A stretch of 12,595 nucleotides of DNA. Origin: Chloroflexota bacterium (GTDB lineage: Bacteria > Chloroflexota > Anaerolineae > Caldilineales > Caldilineaceae). Where the stretch lies: NCBI GenBank assembly GCA_003577365.1, contig QEUY01000098.1, positions 1-12,595 on the forward strand. Direction: 5' to 3'. Of this stretch, positions 1 to 6,526 are shown piece by piece. Under the pieces are notes generated by a model. It was not told the DNA's origin. It saw nothing but the letters and a program-made list of their open reading frames with translations, and made no database searches. Both the position numbers and the translations under genes were made by a program. How positions within the stretch are numbered: the stretch's first letter is position 1; each line of letters opens with the position of its first letter.

Positions 1-1
1 T

Positions 2-2719
2 CTGCTGGAGCCGCGCATGGAGCAGCACCGCGAAGAACTGGTGCGCACCATGCCGCCGGTCTGCCGCGCCTACAACCTCGAGACGCCTGCCGATGCGCCG
101 GCGCCCGCCGCGCTGACTGAGCATTTTGTCGCCACCCTGGTCGATGCCGCGGTGCGCGCCTGGGGTCATGCGCTGGCCCCCGCGCCCACTGCGCCCACGC
201 TGCACTGGCTGCAGCGGCTGCTGGCGCCCCAGCCACAGTTGAGCCTGCCGCCCCAGCCTGCCCATGAACTCTATCAGGAATGGCAGCAGTGGACCGAGCA
301 GCTTTTCGTCGTGCGCGATGCCAATTTCCGCATCTGTTTTATGCTGGAAGAGCCGGAGAGCGCCGCGGCCAACGGCAACCACGCGCCGCTGCGCCACCCC
401 AGTTGGAAGCTCCATTATCTGCTCCAGGCGCGCGACAACCCCAACCTGGTCGTCTCGGCGCGCGAGATCTGGCAGGCCCCCAACAACGCGGTGCGCGTCG
501 GCAGCCGCCATGTCGACCAGCCGCAAGAGCGGCTTTTGGCCGGGCTGGGCGTTGCCAGCCGCCTCTTTGAACCGATCGAGCGCAGCCTGCGTAACCCGCG
601 CCCGGAGTTGAGCCTGCTCTCCACCGAGGAAGCCTATCGATTCCTACGCGAAGTCGGCCCTCTCCTGGAGAGCAGTGGCTTTGGGCTGATCCTGCCCGAC
701 TGGTGGAACGCCAGCCGGCGCATGCGTCTGGGGCTGCGCCTGCGCCTGACCAGCGCAGACCAGGACCTCGACGCTGCGCTCAACGGCGCGGCCCGCCGCC
801 CGTCGCAGGCGGCGGGTCTGAACCTGAACAGCCTCATCCATTATTCATGGGACCTGGTGCTGGGCGGCGATTCGCTCTCCGCCGCCGAGTTCGACCAGCT
901 CGCCGCCATGCGCACCCCGCTCCTGCGCCTGGGCGGGCGCTGGGTCGAACTGGAGCCGCACCAGGTCGATGCCGCCAAACGCTTCTTGGCCGACCAGCGC
1001 CGCGGCGGCCAGATGACGCTGCTCCAGGCCATCCGCATCGCCCAAGAACACCAAGGCGAGCAGCCCGTCCCCCCCGAATCCGGGCCGGCTGCCCCTGGCG
1101 CGCCCTCCAGCCTGCCCGCGGCCATTGCCCCGCCGGGCGATGCCGCCGCCGTGCTGCCGCTGGATACCGTCGTCGTGACCGGCTGGCTGGAGGCCACGCT
1201 CGACCGGCTGCGCGGCCGCCAACCCATGACCCCGATCGCCGAGCCGCCCGGCTTTGTCGGTGAACTGCGCGCCTATCAGCAGCGTGGCGTCGGCTGGCTG
1301 GCCCACCTGCGCGGCCTGGGGCTGGGCGCCTGTCTGGCCGACGATATGGGGTTGGGCAAAACCGTGCAGGCCATCGCCCTGCTGCTGCATGTGCGCCGGA
1401 TGGCCGCCCAAACCAACGGCAACGGCCATCGCGTCGCCCCGGCGATGCTGATCTGCCCCACCAGCGTGGTCGCCAACTGGCGGCGCGAGATCGAACGCTT
1501 TGCGCCTGCTCTGCGCCCGCTGGTCCACCATGGCAACAACCGCCTCAGCGGGGAGGAATTCAGCCAGGCCGTCAATACGCATGACCTGATCATCACCAGC
1601 TATGGCACGGCGCGGCGTGATATTGAGCAGTTGGCTAACTTTGTCTGGAGCGACCTGATCCTAGACGAGGCGCAGAATATCAAGACCCCCAGCGCCAAAC
1701 AGACCCAGGCCGTGCGCCGTCTCCAGGCCGAGAACCGCATCGCGCTCACCGGCACACCTGTGGAAAACCGCCTGTCAGAGTTGTGGAGCATCATGGAGTT
1801 CCTCAACCCCGGCTACCTGAGCCGCCAGGAGCATTTCCGCCGGCGCTACATTGTGCCGATTGAACGCTACAACGACAGCGAACGCACCGACGAGCTGCGC
1901 AGATTGGTGCAGCCTTTCTTGCTGCGCCGCCTTAAATCCGACCCCACCATCATCTCCGACCTGCCGGAGAAGAACGAGATGGTGGTCTACTGCTCGCTCA
2001 CGCGCGAACAGGCGGGGCTGTATGAAAAGGTCGTCCAAGAGGCGCTAGAGGAACTCAACCGCAGCGACGGCATCCAGCGCCGCGGGCTGGTGCTGGCCCT
2101 GCTCACCAAGCTCAAACAGATCACCAACCACCCGGCCCATTTCCTCAAAGAAGAAGGGCCGCTGGTCGGGCGCAGCGGCAAGCTTAACCGCCTCAGCGAG
2201 ATGCTGGACGAGGCGCTCTCCGTGGGGGACCGCGCCCTGATCTTCACGCAGTTTGTCGAGATGGGCCACCTGCTCCAGCGCCATCTCAGCGAAACCTTGG
2301 GCGTAGAGACGCTCTTCCTGCACGGCAGCACCCCGGCCACCCAGCGCGACAAATTGGTGCAGGCCTTCCAAAGCGACGACGGTCCGCCCGTCTTTGTGTT
2401 GAGCCTGCGCGCCGGAGGGGCCGGGCTGAACCTGACCCAGGCCAACCACGTCTTTCACTATGACCGCTGGTGGAACCCGGCGGTGGAAAACCAAGCCACC
2501 GACCGCGCCTTCCGCATCGGCCAGCAGCGCAATGTGCAGGTGCACAAGTTTGTGGTCGCGGGCACGCTCGAAGAGCGCATCCACGACCTGATCGAAAACA
2601 AACAGGCGCTGGCCCAGTCGATTGTCGGCAGCGGCGAAGAGTGGCTGACCGAACTCGACACCGACCAACTGCGCGATCTGCTGATGCTGCGCTATGACGC
2701 CATCGAGGACGAAGCCTGA
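2..2719 (+). CDS. SNF2-family DEAD/DEAH-like helicase (5' partial)
   Basis: This is a cytoplasmic SNF2-type dsDNA translocase/ATPase. Residues are numbered from the Met at base 17. The region around residues 215-350 (SSGFGLILPDWW, LNSLIHYSWDL, GGRWVELE) is typical of the SNF2 helicase-associated domain (DUF3670 type). The ATPase follows: Walker A DDMGLGKT at 442-449, DEAQ Walker B at 550-553, motif III ALTGTP at 576-581. In the second RecA-like lobe there are the LIFTQF block, SLRAGGAGLNL, and motif VI ending in RAFRIGQ near 830-836. The frame is open to the window edge (LLEPR precedes that Met), and homologues carry more N-terminal sequence, so the true start is almost certainly outside. The stop overlaps the next ATG as TGATG, indicating translational coupling with the SWIM protein. 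A Gln/Asn/Gly-rich insert (QTNGNGH) lies after Walker A in a normally variable loop. The helicase assignment is firm; the biological role (DNA repair, chromatin-like remodelling, defence) is not established. Confidence 0.95.
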   Translation: MLEPRMEQHREELVRTMPPVCRAYNLETPADAPAPAALTEHFVATLVDAAVRAWGHALAPAPTAPTLHWLQRLLAPQPQLSLPPQPAHELYQEWQQWTEQLFVVRDANFRICFMLEEPESAAANGNHAPLRHPSWKLHYLLQARDNPNLVVSAREIWQAPNNAVRVGSRHVDQPQERLLAGLGVASRLFEPIERSLRNPRPELSLLSTEEAYRFLREVGPLLESSGFGLILPDWWNASRRMRLGLRLRLTSADQDLDAALNGAARRPSQAAGLNLNSLIHYSWDLVLGGDSLSAAEFDQLAAMRTPLLRLGGRWVELEPHQVDAAKRFLADQRRGGQMTLLQAIRIAQEHQGEQPVPPESGPAAPGAPSSLPAAIAPPGDAAAVLPLDTVVVTGWLEATLDRLRGRQPMTPIAEPPGFVGELRAYQQRGVGWLAHLRGLGLGACLADDMGLGKTVQAIALLLHVRRMAAQTNGNGHRVAPAMLICPTSVVANWRREIERFAPALRPLVHHGNNRLSGEEFSQAVNTHDLIITSYGTARRDIEQLANFVWSDLILDEAQNIKTPSAKQTQAVRRLQAENRIALTGTPVENRLSELWSIMEFLNPGYLSRQEHFRRRYIVPIERYNDSERTDELRRLVQPFLLRRLKSDPTIISDLPEKNEMVVYCSLTREQAGLYEKVVQEALEELNRSDGIQRRGLVLALLTKLKQITNHPAHFLKEEGPLVGRSGKLNRLSEMLDEALSVGDRALIFTQFVEMGHLLQRHLSETLGVETLFLHGSTPATQRDKLVQAFQSDDGPPVFVLSLRAGGAGLNLTQANHVFHYDRWWNPAVENQATDRAFRIGQQRNVQVHKFVVAGTLEERIHDLIENKQALAQSIVGSGEEWLTELDTDQLRDLLMLRYDAIEDEA

Positions 2720-3633
2720 TGGAGATCTCCCGCCGTCTGGATGGACAGGATTGGTCGCGCCAATGGCGCGCCTGGCTCCGCACCCTGGGGTTGGATGAAG
2801 GCGACCGCGGGGTGCGCGTGAGGCGGCTGGAGGTGTTGCCGGGGCGCATCACGGCGACGACTCAAGAGCGCAGCGGCACGACCTGCGAGGTCGACATCCG
2901 CTTTGCCCTGTGGAGTGATGAACAGTGGCAGCGCGTGATCGACGCCCTGGGCAGCCAGGCGCTCTATGCCGCCCAACTGCTGGCGGGCGACCTGCCCCCC
3001 GACCTGGAGCGCACGCTCAGCACGGCAGGCGTGCAGCTTTTGCCCGCCGGGCTAGGCGAGTTGGAACAGCGCTGCACCTGCGATGCAGCCGCTACGCAGG
3101 GCAGCCGCCGGCGACCGCCTTGCGAACATGCCACGGCGGTCTATCTCGCCTTGGGCGAGCTATTGGCCGATGACCCGTGGCTGCTCTTCCAGCTGCGCGG
3201 GCGCGACCAAGCCACCCTCCTGCGCGGGCTGCGCGCCCAGCGCGCCCGCAGCGGGGAGAGCGCCGCGGGCACGCCGGCGCTGGGCAAGGCGGCGGGCCGC
3301 GCTGCGGGCGGCTTCTATCGCGCCGCCGCCACGCCCTCGCAAGACGAGGAAATCCTGCCGCTGGATCAGCAGGTCGAAGGGTTTTGGGGCAGCGCCAAGG
3401 TATTGGGCGACTTTCGCCCGCACATCGTGCCTGCCCCGGTCGAGCTGGCGCTGCTGCGCCGCTTGGGTCCGCCCTCCACCGCGGCGGGCGGCGATATCTA
3501 CGAACGGCTGGCGCAGGTCTACCGCCGCATCAGCCGCGAGGCCATGACCCTGGCCTACGCCGCCGACGCCGAGAACGGCAACCACGAGAACGGGCATCGC
3601 CATCGGCGGCAGCCCGCATACCATCGCCTCTAG
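2719..3633 (+). CDS. SWIM zinc-finger protein, SNF2 partner
   Basis: A 304-residue protein with a CxC...CxH SWIM zinc-binding signature: C119-x-C121 and C135-x-H137, separated by 13 residues. SWIM domains bind zinc and probably DNA or protein, and in bacteria are known to sit beside or within SNF2 ATPases, which fits the coupled start here (the ATG shares a base with the helicase TGA). The C-terminal half (LPLDQQVEGFWG, LALLRRLGPPS, QVYRRISREAM) matches the tail I recall from bacterial SWIM proteins. The last ~20 residues (ENGNHENGH and onward) look like unconserved read-on. Bases 3571-3600 there contain an imperfect 15-nt tandem duplication. The 3' end lies antisense to the C-terminal codons of the dehydrogenase on the other strand. 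Likely acts with the helicase as a DNA-binding accessory subunit; that is inference. Confidence 0.9.
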   Translation: MEISRRLDGQDWSRQWRAWLRTLGLDEGDRGVRVRRLEVLPGRITATTQERSGTTCEVDIRFALWSDEQWQRVIDALGSQALYAAQLLAGDLPPDLERTLSTAGVQLLPAGLGELEQRCTCDAAATQGSRRRPPCEHATAVYLALGELLADDPWLLFQLRGRDQATLLRGLRAQRARSGESAAGTPALGKAAGRAAGGFYRAAATPSQDEEILPLDQQVEGFWGSAKVLGDFRPHIVPAPVELALLRRLGPPSTAAGGDIYERLAQVYRRISREAMTLAYAADAENGNHENGHRHRRQPAYHRL

Positions 3634-4572
3634 GTCGTCCACCACCATCCGCCCAATTGCCCGCAGATCGCGGCCCACGCTGCCCGCGCGGTGCGCCGAC
3701 AGCACCACGCCCGGCGCGCGGCGGATGGGGTGGTCGGCGGCCAGCGGCTCTTGGGGAAAGACGTCGATGGCGGCGCGGAAACGCTGCTCATAGAGCAGTT
3801 CCGTCAGCGCGTCGAAGTCCACCAAATGTGAACGGCTGATCAACACCAGGAGCGCATCGGGCCGGATCAACGCCAGCCGCGCCCGATCCAACAGCGCCCG
3901 GTTTTCGGCAGAGGGGATCGCCAGCACAAAGATCACGCGGCTGGTCGCCAGCAGATGGTCTAACGAGACGGGCTGCACCCCTTGGCCGAGCAGATAACGC
4001 TCCGGCAGCCAAGGGTCAAAGACCTGAAGCGAACAGCGGAACGGCGCGAGCAGCGGGCGCAGCGCCCGCGCCAGCCCGCCATAGCCGATCAACCCCACGG
4101 GCTGGTCAAACAGCGTAAAGGTGTCCTCATTGCCCGCGTGCAGATAACGTTCCGTGCCGGCCACAAACGCGTTGTGCCCGTCGACGATCTGACGGCTGCA
4201 TGCCAGCGCCATCCCCAACGCCATCTCCGCCACCATCGGGCCAAAGGCGGGCGCACAGCTCAACACACGGATCCCACGCCGGAAACATGCGTCATAGTCC
4301 AACAGCTTGGGGCTGGGGTGCCGCCCCCCCACCTCCAGAATGGCGCGCAAGCTGGGCATCCGCTCCACTGAACCGTGATGCCAGCGTCCCGTCACAATGG
4401 CGTTCAGCTCGCCCGCCTGCTGCGCCAATTCCTCGTCCGGGATCGGCGTCTCGCGCTCCCAGACCACGTCGACCAGATCATGCAGCCGCGCCCGATCCTC
4501 GGCGGAGAAGATCTCGTCCAGCTTGCGTGATACGGGGTCTACCAATACCTTCCATCGCATGGTCCATCGCAT
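3160..4572 (-). CDS. D-isomer-specific 2-hydroxyacid dehydrogenase with readthrough tail
   Basis: A cytoplasmic NAD(P)-dependent oxidoreductase of the phosphoglycerate/2-hydroxyacid dehydrogenase family; substrate unknown. With the start at 4572, the nucleotide-binding motif VGLIGYGG lies at 159-166. The catalytic triad is intact: Arg247 (ISRSHL), Glu275 (DVFPQEP) and His294 (LSAHRAG). The conserved fold finishes at about residue 323 (GLPP, base 3604), the normal family length. The frame then lacks a stop and continues for ~147 residues of Gly/Ala/Arg/Gln-rich sequence, antisense to the SWIM gene, ending at a TAG at 3160-3162. That tail resembles a meaningless shadow translation. The start at 4572 is chosen for the AAGGCGG Shine-Dalgarno-like sequence upstream. 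A second ATG 12 nt downstream, in a duplicated ATGCGATGG, is an alternative. The frame extends up to 4911, but that part is antisense to the acetyltransferase and not family-like. Confidence 0.85.
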   Translation of the reverse strand: MRWTMRWKVLVDPVSRKLDEIFSAEDRARLHDLVDVVWERETPIPDEELAQQAGELNAIVTGRWHHGSVERMPSLRAILEVGGRHPSPKLLDYDACFRRGIRVLSCAPAFGPMVAEMALGMALACSRQIVDGHNAFVAGTERYLHAGNEDTFTLFDQPVGLIGYGGLARALRPLLAPFRCSLQVFDPWLPERYLLGQGVQPVSLDHLLATSRVIFVLAIPSAENRALLDRARLALIRPDALLVLISRSHLVDFDALTELLYEQRFRAAIDVFPQEPLAADHPIRRAPGVVLSAHRAGSVGRDLRAIGRMVVDDLEAMVCGLPPMAMPVLVVAVLGVGGVGQGHGLAADAAVDLRQPFVDIAARRGGGRTQAAQQRQLDRGRHDVRAKVAQYLGAAPKPFDLLIQRQDFLVLRGRGGGAIEAARSAARRLAQRRRARGALPAAGALGAQPAQEGGLVAPAQLEEQPRVIGQ

Positions 4573-4578
4573 GGTCAG
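4558..4578 (-). repeat. Tandem duplication of the start-codon region
   Basis: Reading the minus strand, ATGCGATGG occurs twice 12 nt apart, giving the peptide MRWTMRWK at the start of the dehydrogenase. Both copies offer an in-frame ATG (4572 and 4560). The upstream copy is better placed relative to the AAGGCGG element. A small replication-slippage duplication is the simplest explanation. Confidence 0.5.
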
Positions 4579-4627
4579 CCGCCTTGTTTTCGCGAAGTTA
4601 TTTTGGAGAGCGCCCTGGAGCGTAAGC

Positions 4628-4659
4628 ATGGCTCCATAGCGCAAGCTTATATGAGCCAT
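4628..4659. repeat. 7-bp inverted repeat in the divergent intergenic region
   Basis: ATGGCTC (4628-4634) and GAGCCAT (4653-4659) are perfect inverted copies 18 nt apart in the leader of the minus-strand dehydrogenase. They could form a leader hairpin or an operator. A possible minus-strand promoter overlaps: TTGGCG (4687-4682) and TATGAT (4663-4658), spaced 18 bp. A repeat this short can arise by chance, so confidence is low. Confidence 0.3.
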
Positions 4660-4714
4660 CATACACGGCAGGCCGCGTCGACGCCAAGGCGCTCGGCGGC
4701 AGGCAGGCCGATCA

Positions 4715-4749
4715 GCCGCTGGAGCAAGCGGCGCAAACCGCGCTATAAT
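4715..4749 (+). promoter_or_regulatory. Putative promoter of the acetyltransferase gene
   Basis: A perfect -10 hexamer TATAAT lies at 4744-4749, 49 bp before the acetyltransferase ATG. No good -35 is present at the usual distance; CTGGAG (4719-4724) is the nearest candidate at 19 bp. That position is occupied by a 6-bp inverted repeat, GCCGCT (4715-4720) / AGCGGC (4727-4732), which could be a regulator site. In such GC-rich DNA an exact TATAAT is notable, but the promoter is inferred. Confidence 0.45.
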
Positions 4750-4798
4750 TGAATCGTCCGCGATCCTGCCACCGCCCTGCCCACAAGAGACAACCCGC

Positions 4799-6088
4799 AT
4801 GACGCACACGACAGCGCACACCATGATTCGCATCGACGATACGCTGGTCATGCACGGCGTGCGCGACCAGGCCGACGCGGCGCGCTTTGCGGCCTTTAAC
4901 GCCGAGATCAACGGCGCCGACCAGGGCGCGACCTGCGCCGCCCTGCTCCAGCATCACCCCACGGCGGCCTGGGACGACTTTGTCATCGTAGAGGACGAGC
5001 GCAGCGGAGCGGTCGTCTCCACTACCTGTCGGATCCCCTGGCGGCTGCATCTGGGCGGCGTTTCCCTCAGCGTGGCGATGCTCGAAATGGTGGTGACCCA
5101 TCCCGACTATCGCCGCCGCGGGCTAGTGCGCCGCCAGATCGACCACTTCCACAGCCGCGCCGCGGCCCAGGGCTTCGACCTCTGCATCATCGAGGGTATC
5201 CCATACTACTATCGCCAGTTCGGCTATGCCTATGCGCTCGATCACTGGGCCGCCGACGCGCTGCCCGCCGCCTGGATCCCATCCGGTGCGCCCGATATGC
5301 GCCTACGCCGGGCGACGCTCGCCGACATCCCGGCCTTGATGCAGGCCTATGCGGACTCCATGGCGGGGCTTGCGCTGCATACCCAGCGCGCTGCGGAGGA
5401 GTGGCGCTACCTGCTGCAGGCCGCCGCCTACCCGACCTACATGGTCGAGCCGGTCCAAGCGATGGGCAGCGCCGGCTATGTCTGCGGCTGGCTGGGCGGC
5501 GATCGCGCCAGCCTGTCGCTTGTCGAGAGCGCCCTGCCCACCGCCGCCACCGCGCTGGCGGTACTACAATTGTGCAAGCCGCACGCGACACTGCTGCGCC
5601 TCGGCTGGCCCCAGCAGGGGTTCCTGGCGCAGGTGGCGCGCACGCTGGGCGCGCAGCCACACAGCGGCGACCAATGGCTGATCCGCATCCCCGATCTGCC
5701 GCGGCTGCTGCTGAAACTGGCCCCCGTCTGGGCCGAGCGGCTGGCCGGGGCAGGCTGGCCGCGCTTCACGGGCGAATTGACCCTCAACCTCTACCGGCAC
5801 GCCTACCGGCTGCGTTTTGCCGATAGCCGTCTCGCAGCCGTGGACGCGCTGGGGTTTGTAGATGCCTCGATGGGGGCGCGGGGCGGCGACCTGTGTCTGC
5901 CCGCCGATGCCTTTGTGCGTCTCTTGTTCGGCTACCGCACCCTGGACGAACTGCGCGATGCCTGGCCCGACATCGTCGTCCAGCCCGCCCGCCGCCATCT
6001 GGTCGATGCGCTCTTCCCCAAGATCGCGTCCTACGTCTGGCTGCCCTACATGAACTGCGCGCACCTGCCGCCGCTGCCATTTGCCTAA
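4799..6088 (+). CDS. GNAT-family N-acetyltransferase, Eis-like architecture
   Basis: A 429-residue cytoplasmic acetyl-CoA-dependent acetyltransferase. The N-terminal GNAT domain (about 10-155) has the acetyl-CoA motif VTHPDYRRRGLV, with P102 and the R105-R-R-G108 turn. It is followed by IIEGIPYYYRQFGYAYALD, the signature at the end of a GNAT fold. A second, weaker GNAT-like part follows. The C-terminal part (about 300-429; LTLNLYRHAYRLRF, FVRLLFGYRTLDELR) resembles the SCP2-like domain that closes Eis-type proteins. Eis family members acetylate amines, including aminoglycosides, but the substrate here is unknown. An ATG 24 nt further in (MIRIDD) is a possible alternative start; the Shine-Dalgarno (AAGAGA) is weak. 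It is transcribed divergently from the dehydrogenase and has no obvious terminator after its TAA. Confidence 0.85.
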   Translation: MTHTTAHTMIRIDDTLVMHGVRDQADAARFAAFNAEINGADQGATCAALLQHHPTAAWDDFVIVEDERSGAVVSTTCRIPWRLHLGGVSLSVAMLEMVVTHPDYRRRGLVRRQIDHFHSRAAAQGFDLCIIEGIPYYYRQFGYAYALDHWAADALPAAWIPSGAPDMRLRRATLADIPALMQAYADSMAGLALHTQRAAEEWRYLLQAAAYPTYMVEPVQAMGSAGYVCGWLGGDRASLSLVESALPTAATALAVLQLCKPHATLLRLGWPQQGFLAQVARTLGAQPHSGDQWLIRIPDLPRLLLKLAPVWAERLAGAGWPRFTGELTLNLYRHAYRLRFADSRLAAVDALGFVDASMGARGGDLCLPADAFVRLLFGYRTLDELRDAWPDIVVQPARRHLVDALFPKIASYVWLPYMNCAHLPPLPFA

Positions 6089-6113
6089 CCGCGCTGATCT
6101 TGCACGCAAATGG

Positions 6114-6149
6114 CAGCGCCACGAAAAAAAACCTGTTGACATGGCGCTG
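6114..6149. repeat. 8-bp inverted repeat around the A-tract and -35 box
   Basis: CAGCGCCA (6114-6121) and TGGCGCTG (6142-6149) are perfect inverted copies, separated by 20 bp that contain the A8 run and the TTGACA box. The outer part of the left arm can alternatively pair with GCGCTG (6091-6096). This may be an operator or a hairpin ending the acetyltransferase transcript, but no U-run follows. Low to moderate support. Confidence 0.4.
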
Positions 6150-6169
6150 TGTTTGGTATACCATATACT
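6124..6169 (+). promoter_or_regulatory. Promoter with GntR/UxuR-like operator for the transporter operon
   Basis: A run of eight A (6124-6131, UP-element-like) precedes a consensus -35 TTGACA at 6136-6141. The -10 region is covered by the perfect 10-bp palindrome TGGTATACCA (6154-6163). TATACC (15-bp spacer) or TACCAT (17-bp spacer) inside it are the -10 candidates. TGGT...ACCA half sites are characteristic of FadR-subfamily GntR regulators; the E. coli UxuR/ExuR consensus contains TTGGTATACCAA. A repressor bound here would cover the -10 box, implying substrate induction of the downstream operon. Motifs are seen directly; regulator identity is inference, and no regulator gene is in the window. 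Confidence 0.65.
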
Positions 6170-6311
6170 ACGTCCGCGATTTTCAAATCCATATCAGTAG
6201 TTCGTCAGGCAGACGGGGTTGCCGGTCTCAACGGCTTGGGCCACCTCTCCGTGTTCTTGCCGTTCAGACCAACTCAATCCCCCTCGACCCCGTTGCCCGC
6301 GCCCTGTTGGT

Positions 6312-6367
6312 GTTTGGGCCTCCGGCACGCTCCCTGCGCTGCCCACGTTGACGCCTGAGGCCCAAAC
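6312..6367 (+). promoter_or_regulatory. Leader hairpin upstream of the binding-protein gene
   Basis: GTTTGGGCCTC (6312-6322) pairs perfectly with GAGGCCCAAAC (6357-6367), an 11-bp stem. After one C/T mismatch a further 3 bp form (6324-6326 with 6353-6355), leaving a loop of about 26 nt. No U-run follows, so it is not an ordinary intrinsic terminator. It could stabilise the mRNA or be part of an attenuator. Confidence 0.55.
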
Positions 6368-6526
6368 TGTTGACTTCCCGCGATCCAAGGAGCGTCACGC
6401 CGCTTCGCCCCAACTGATCCATTCGGAACCGCTCGTCGGTCGCTGCCTTGGCGCTCTGTGCTTCGTTGCTACGTTCATTTCGTGCCGATCGCAGTCTCAA
6501 CACACCCAAGAACGGAGGTGCGGACG

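Larger units (their letters stand above)
6089..6526 (+). other. 438-bp noncoding region: promoter plus long leader
   Basis: No convincing gene is present between the acetyltransferase stop and the binding-protein start. The first ~80 bp are visibly AT-richer and hold the promoter/operator described separately. The remaining ~350 bp would be the 5' untranslated leader. It contains two adjacent inverted repeats: ACCAAC (6268-6273)/GTTGGT (6306-6311), immediately followed by a strong hairpin at 6312-6367. Short open frames here have no ribosome-binding site and no recognisable protein features. I could not assign the leader to any known riboswitch class by eye. Confidence 0.6.

Noticed and set aside
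845..1582. 245-codon open frame antisense to the SNF2 helicase
   Set aside because: Complementary to conserved helicase sequence, Gly/Gln/Ala-rich composition, no ribosome-binding site or motif.
4573..4911. N-terminal extension of the dehydrogenase up to base 4911
   Set aside because: The extra ~113 residues are unlike the family, cross a divergent promoter region and lie antisense to the acetyltransferase start. A better start exists at 4572.
6091..6131. Intrinsic terminator after the acetyltransferase gene
   Set aside because: GCGCTG/CAGCGC can pair, but the following run is A rather than T on the coding strand, so it does not act as a plus-strand terminator.
6370..6400. TTGACT at 6370-6375 as a second promoter
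   Set aside because: No acceptable -10 hexamer at 16-18 bp downstream, and the element directly follows the hairpin arm.
6458..6526. Earlier in-frame ATG for the binding protein
   Set aside because: It would bury the twin-arginine lipoprotein signal 23 residues inside, and the strong GGAGG site points to the ATG at 6527.
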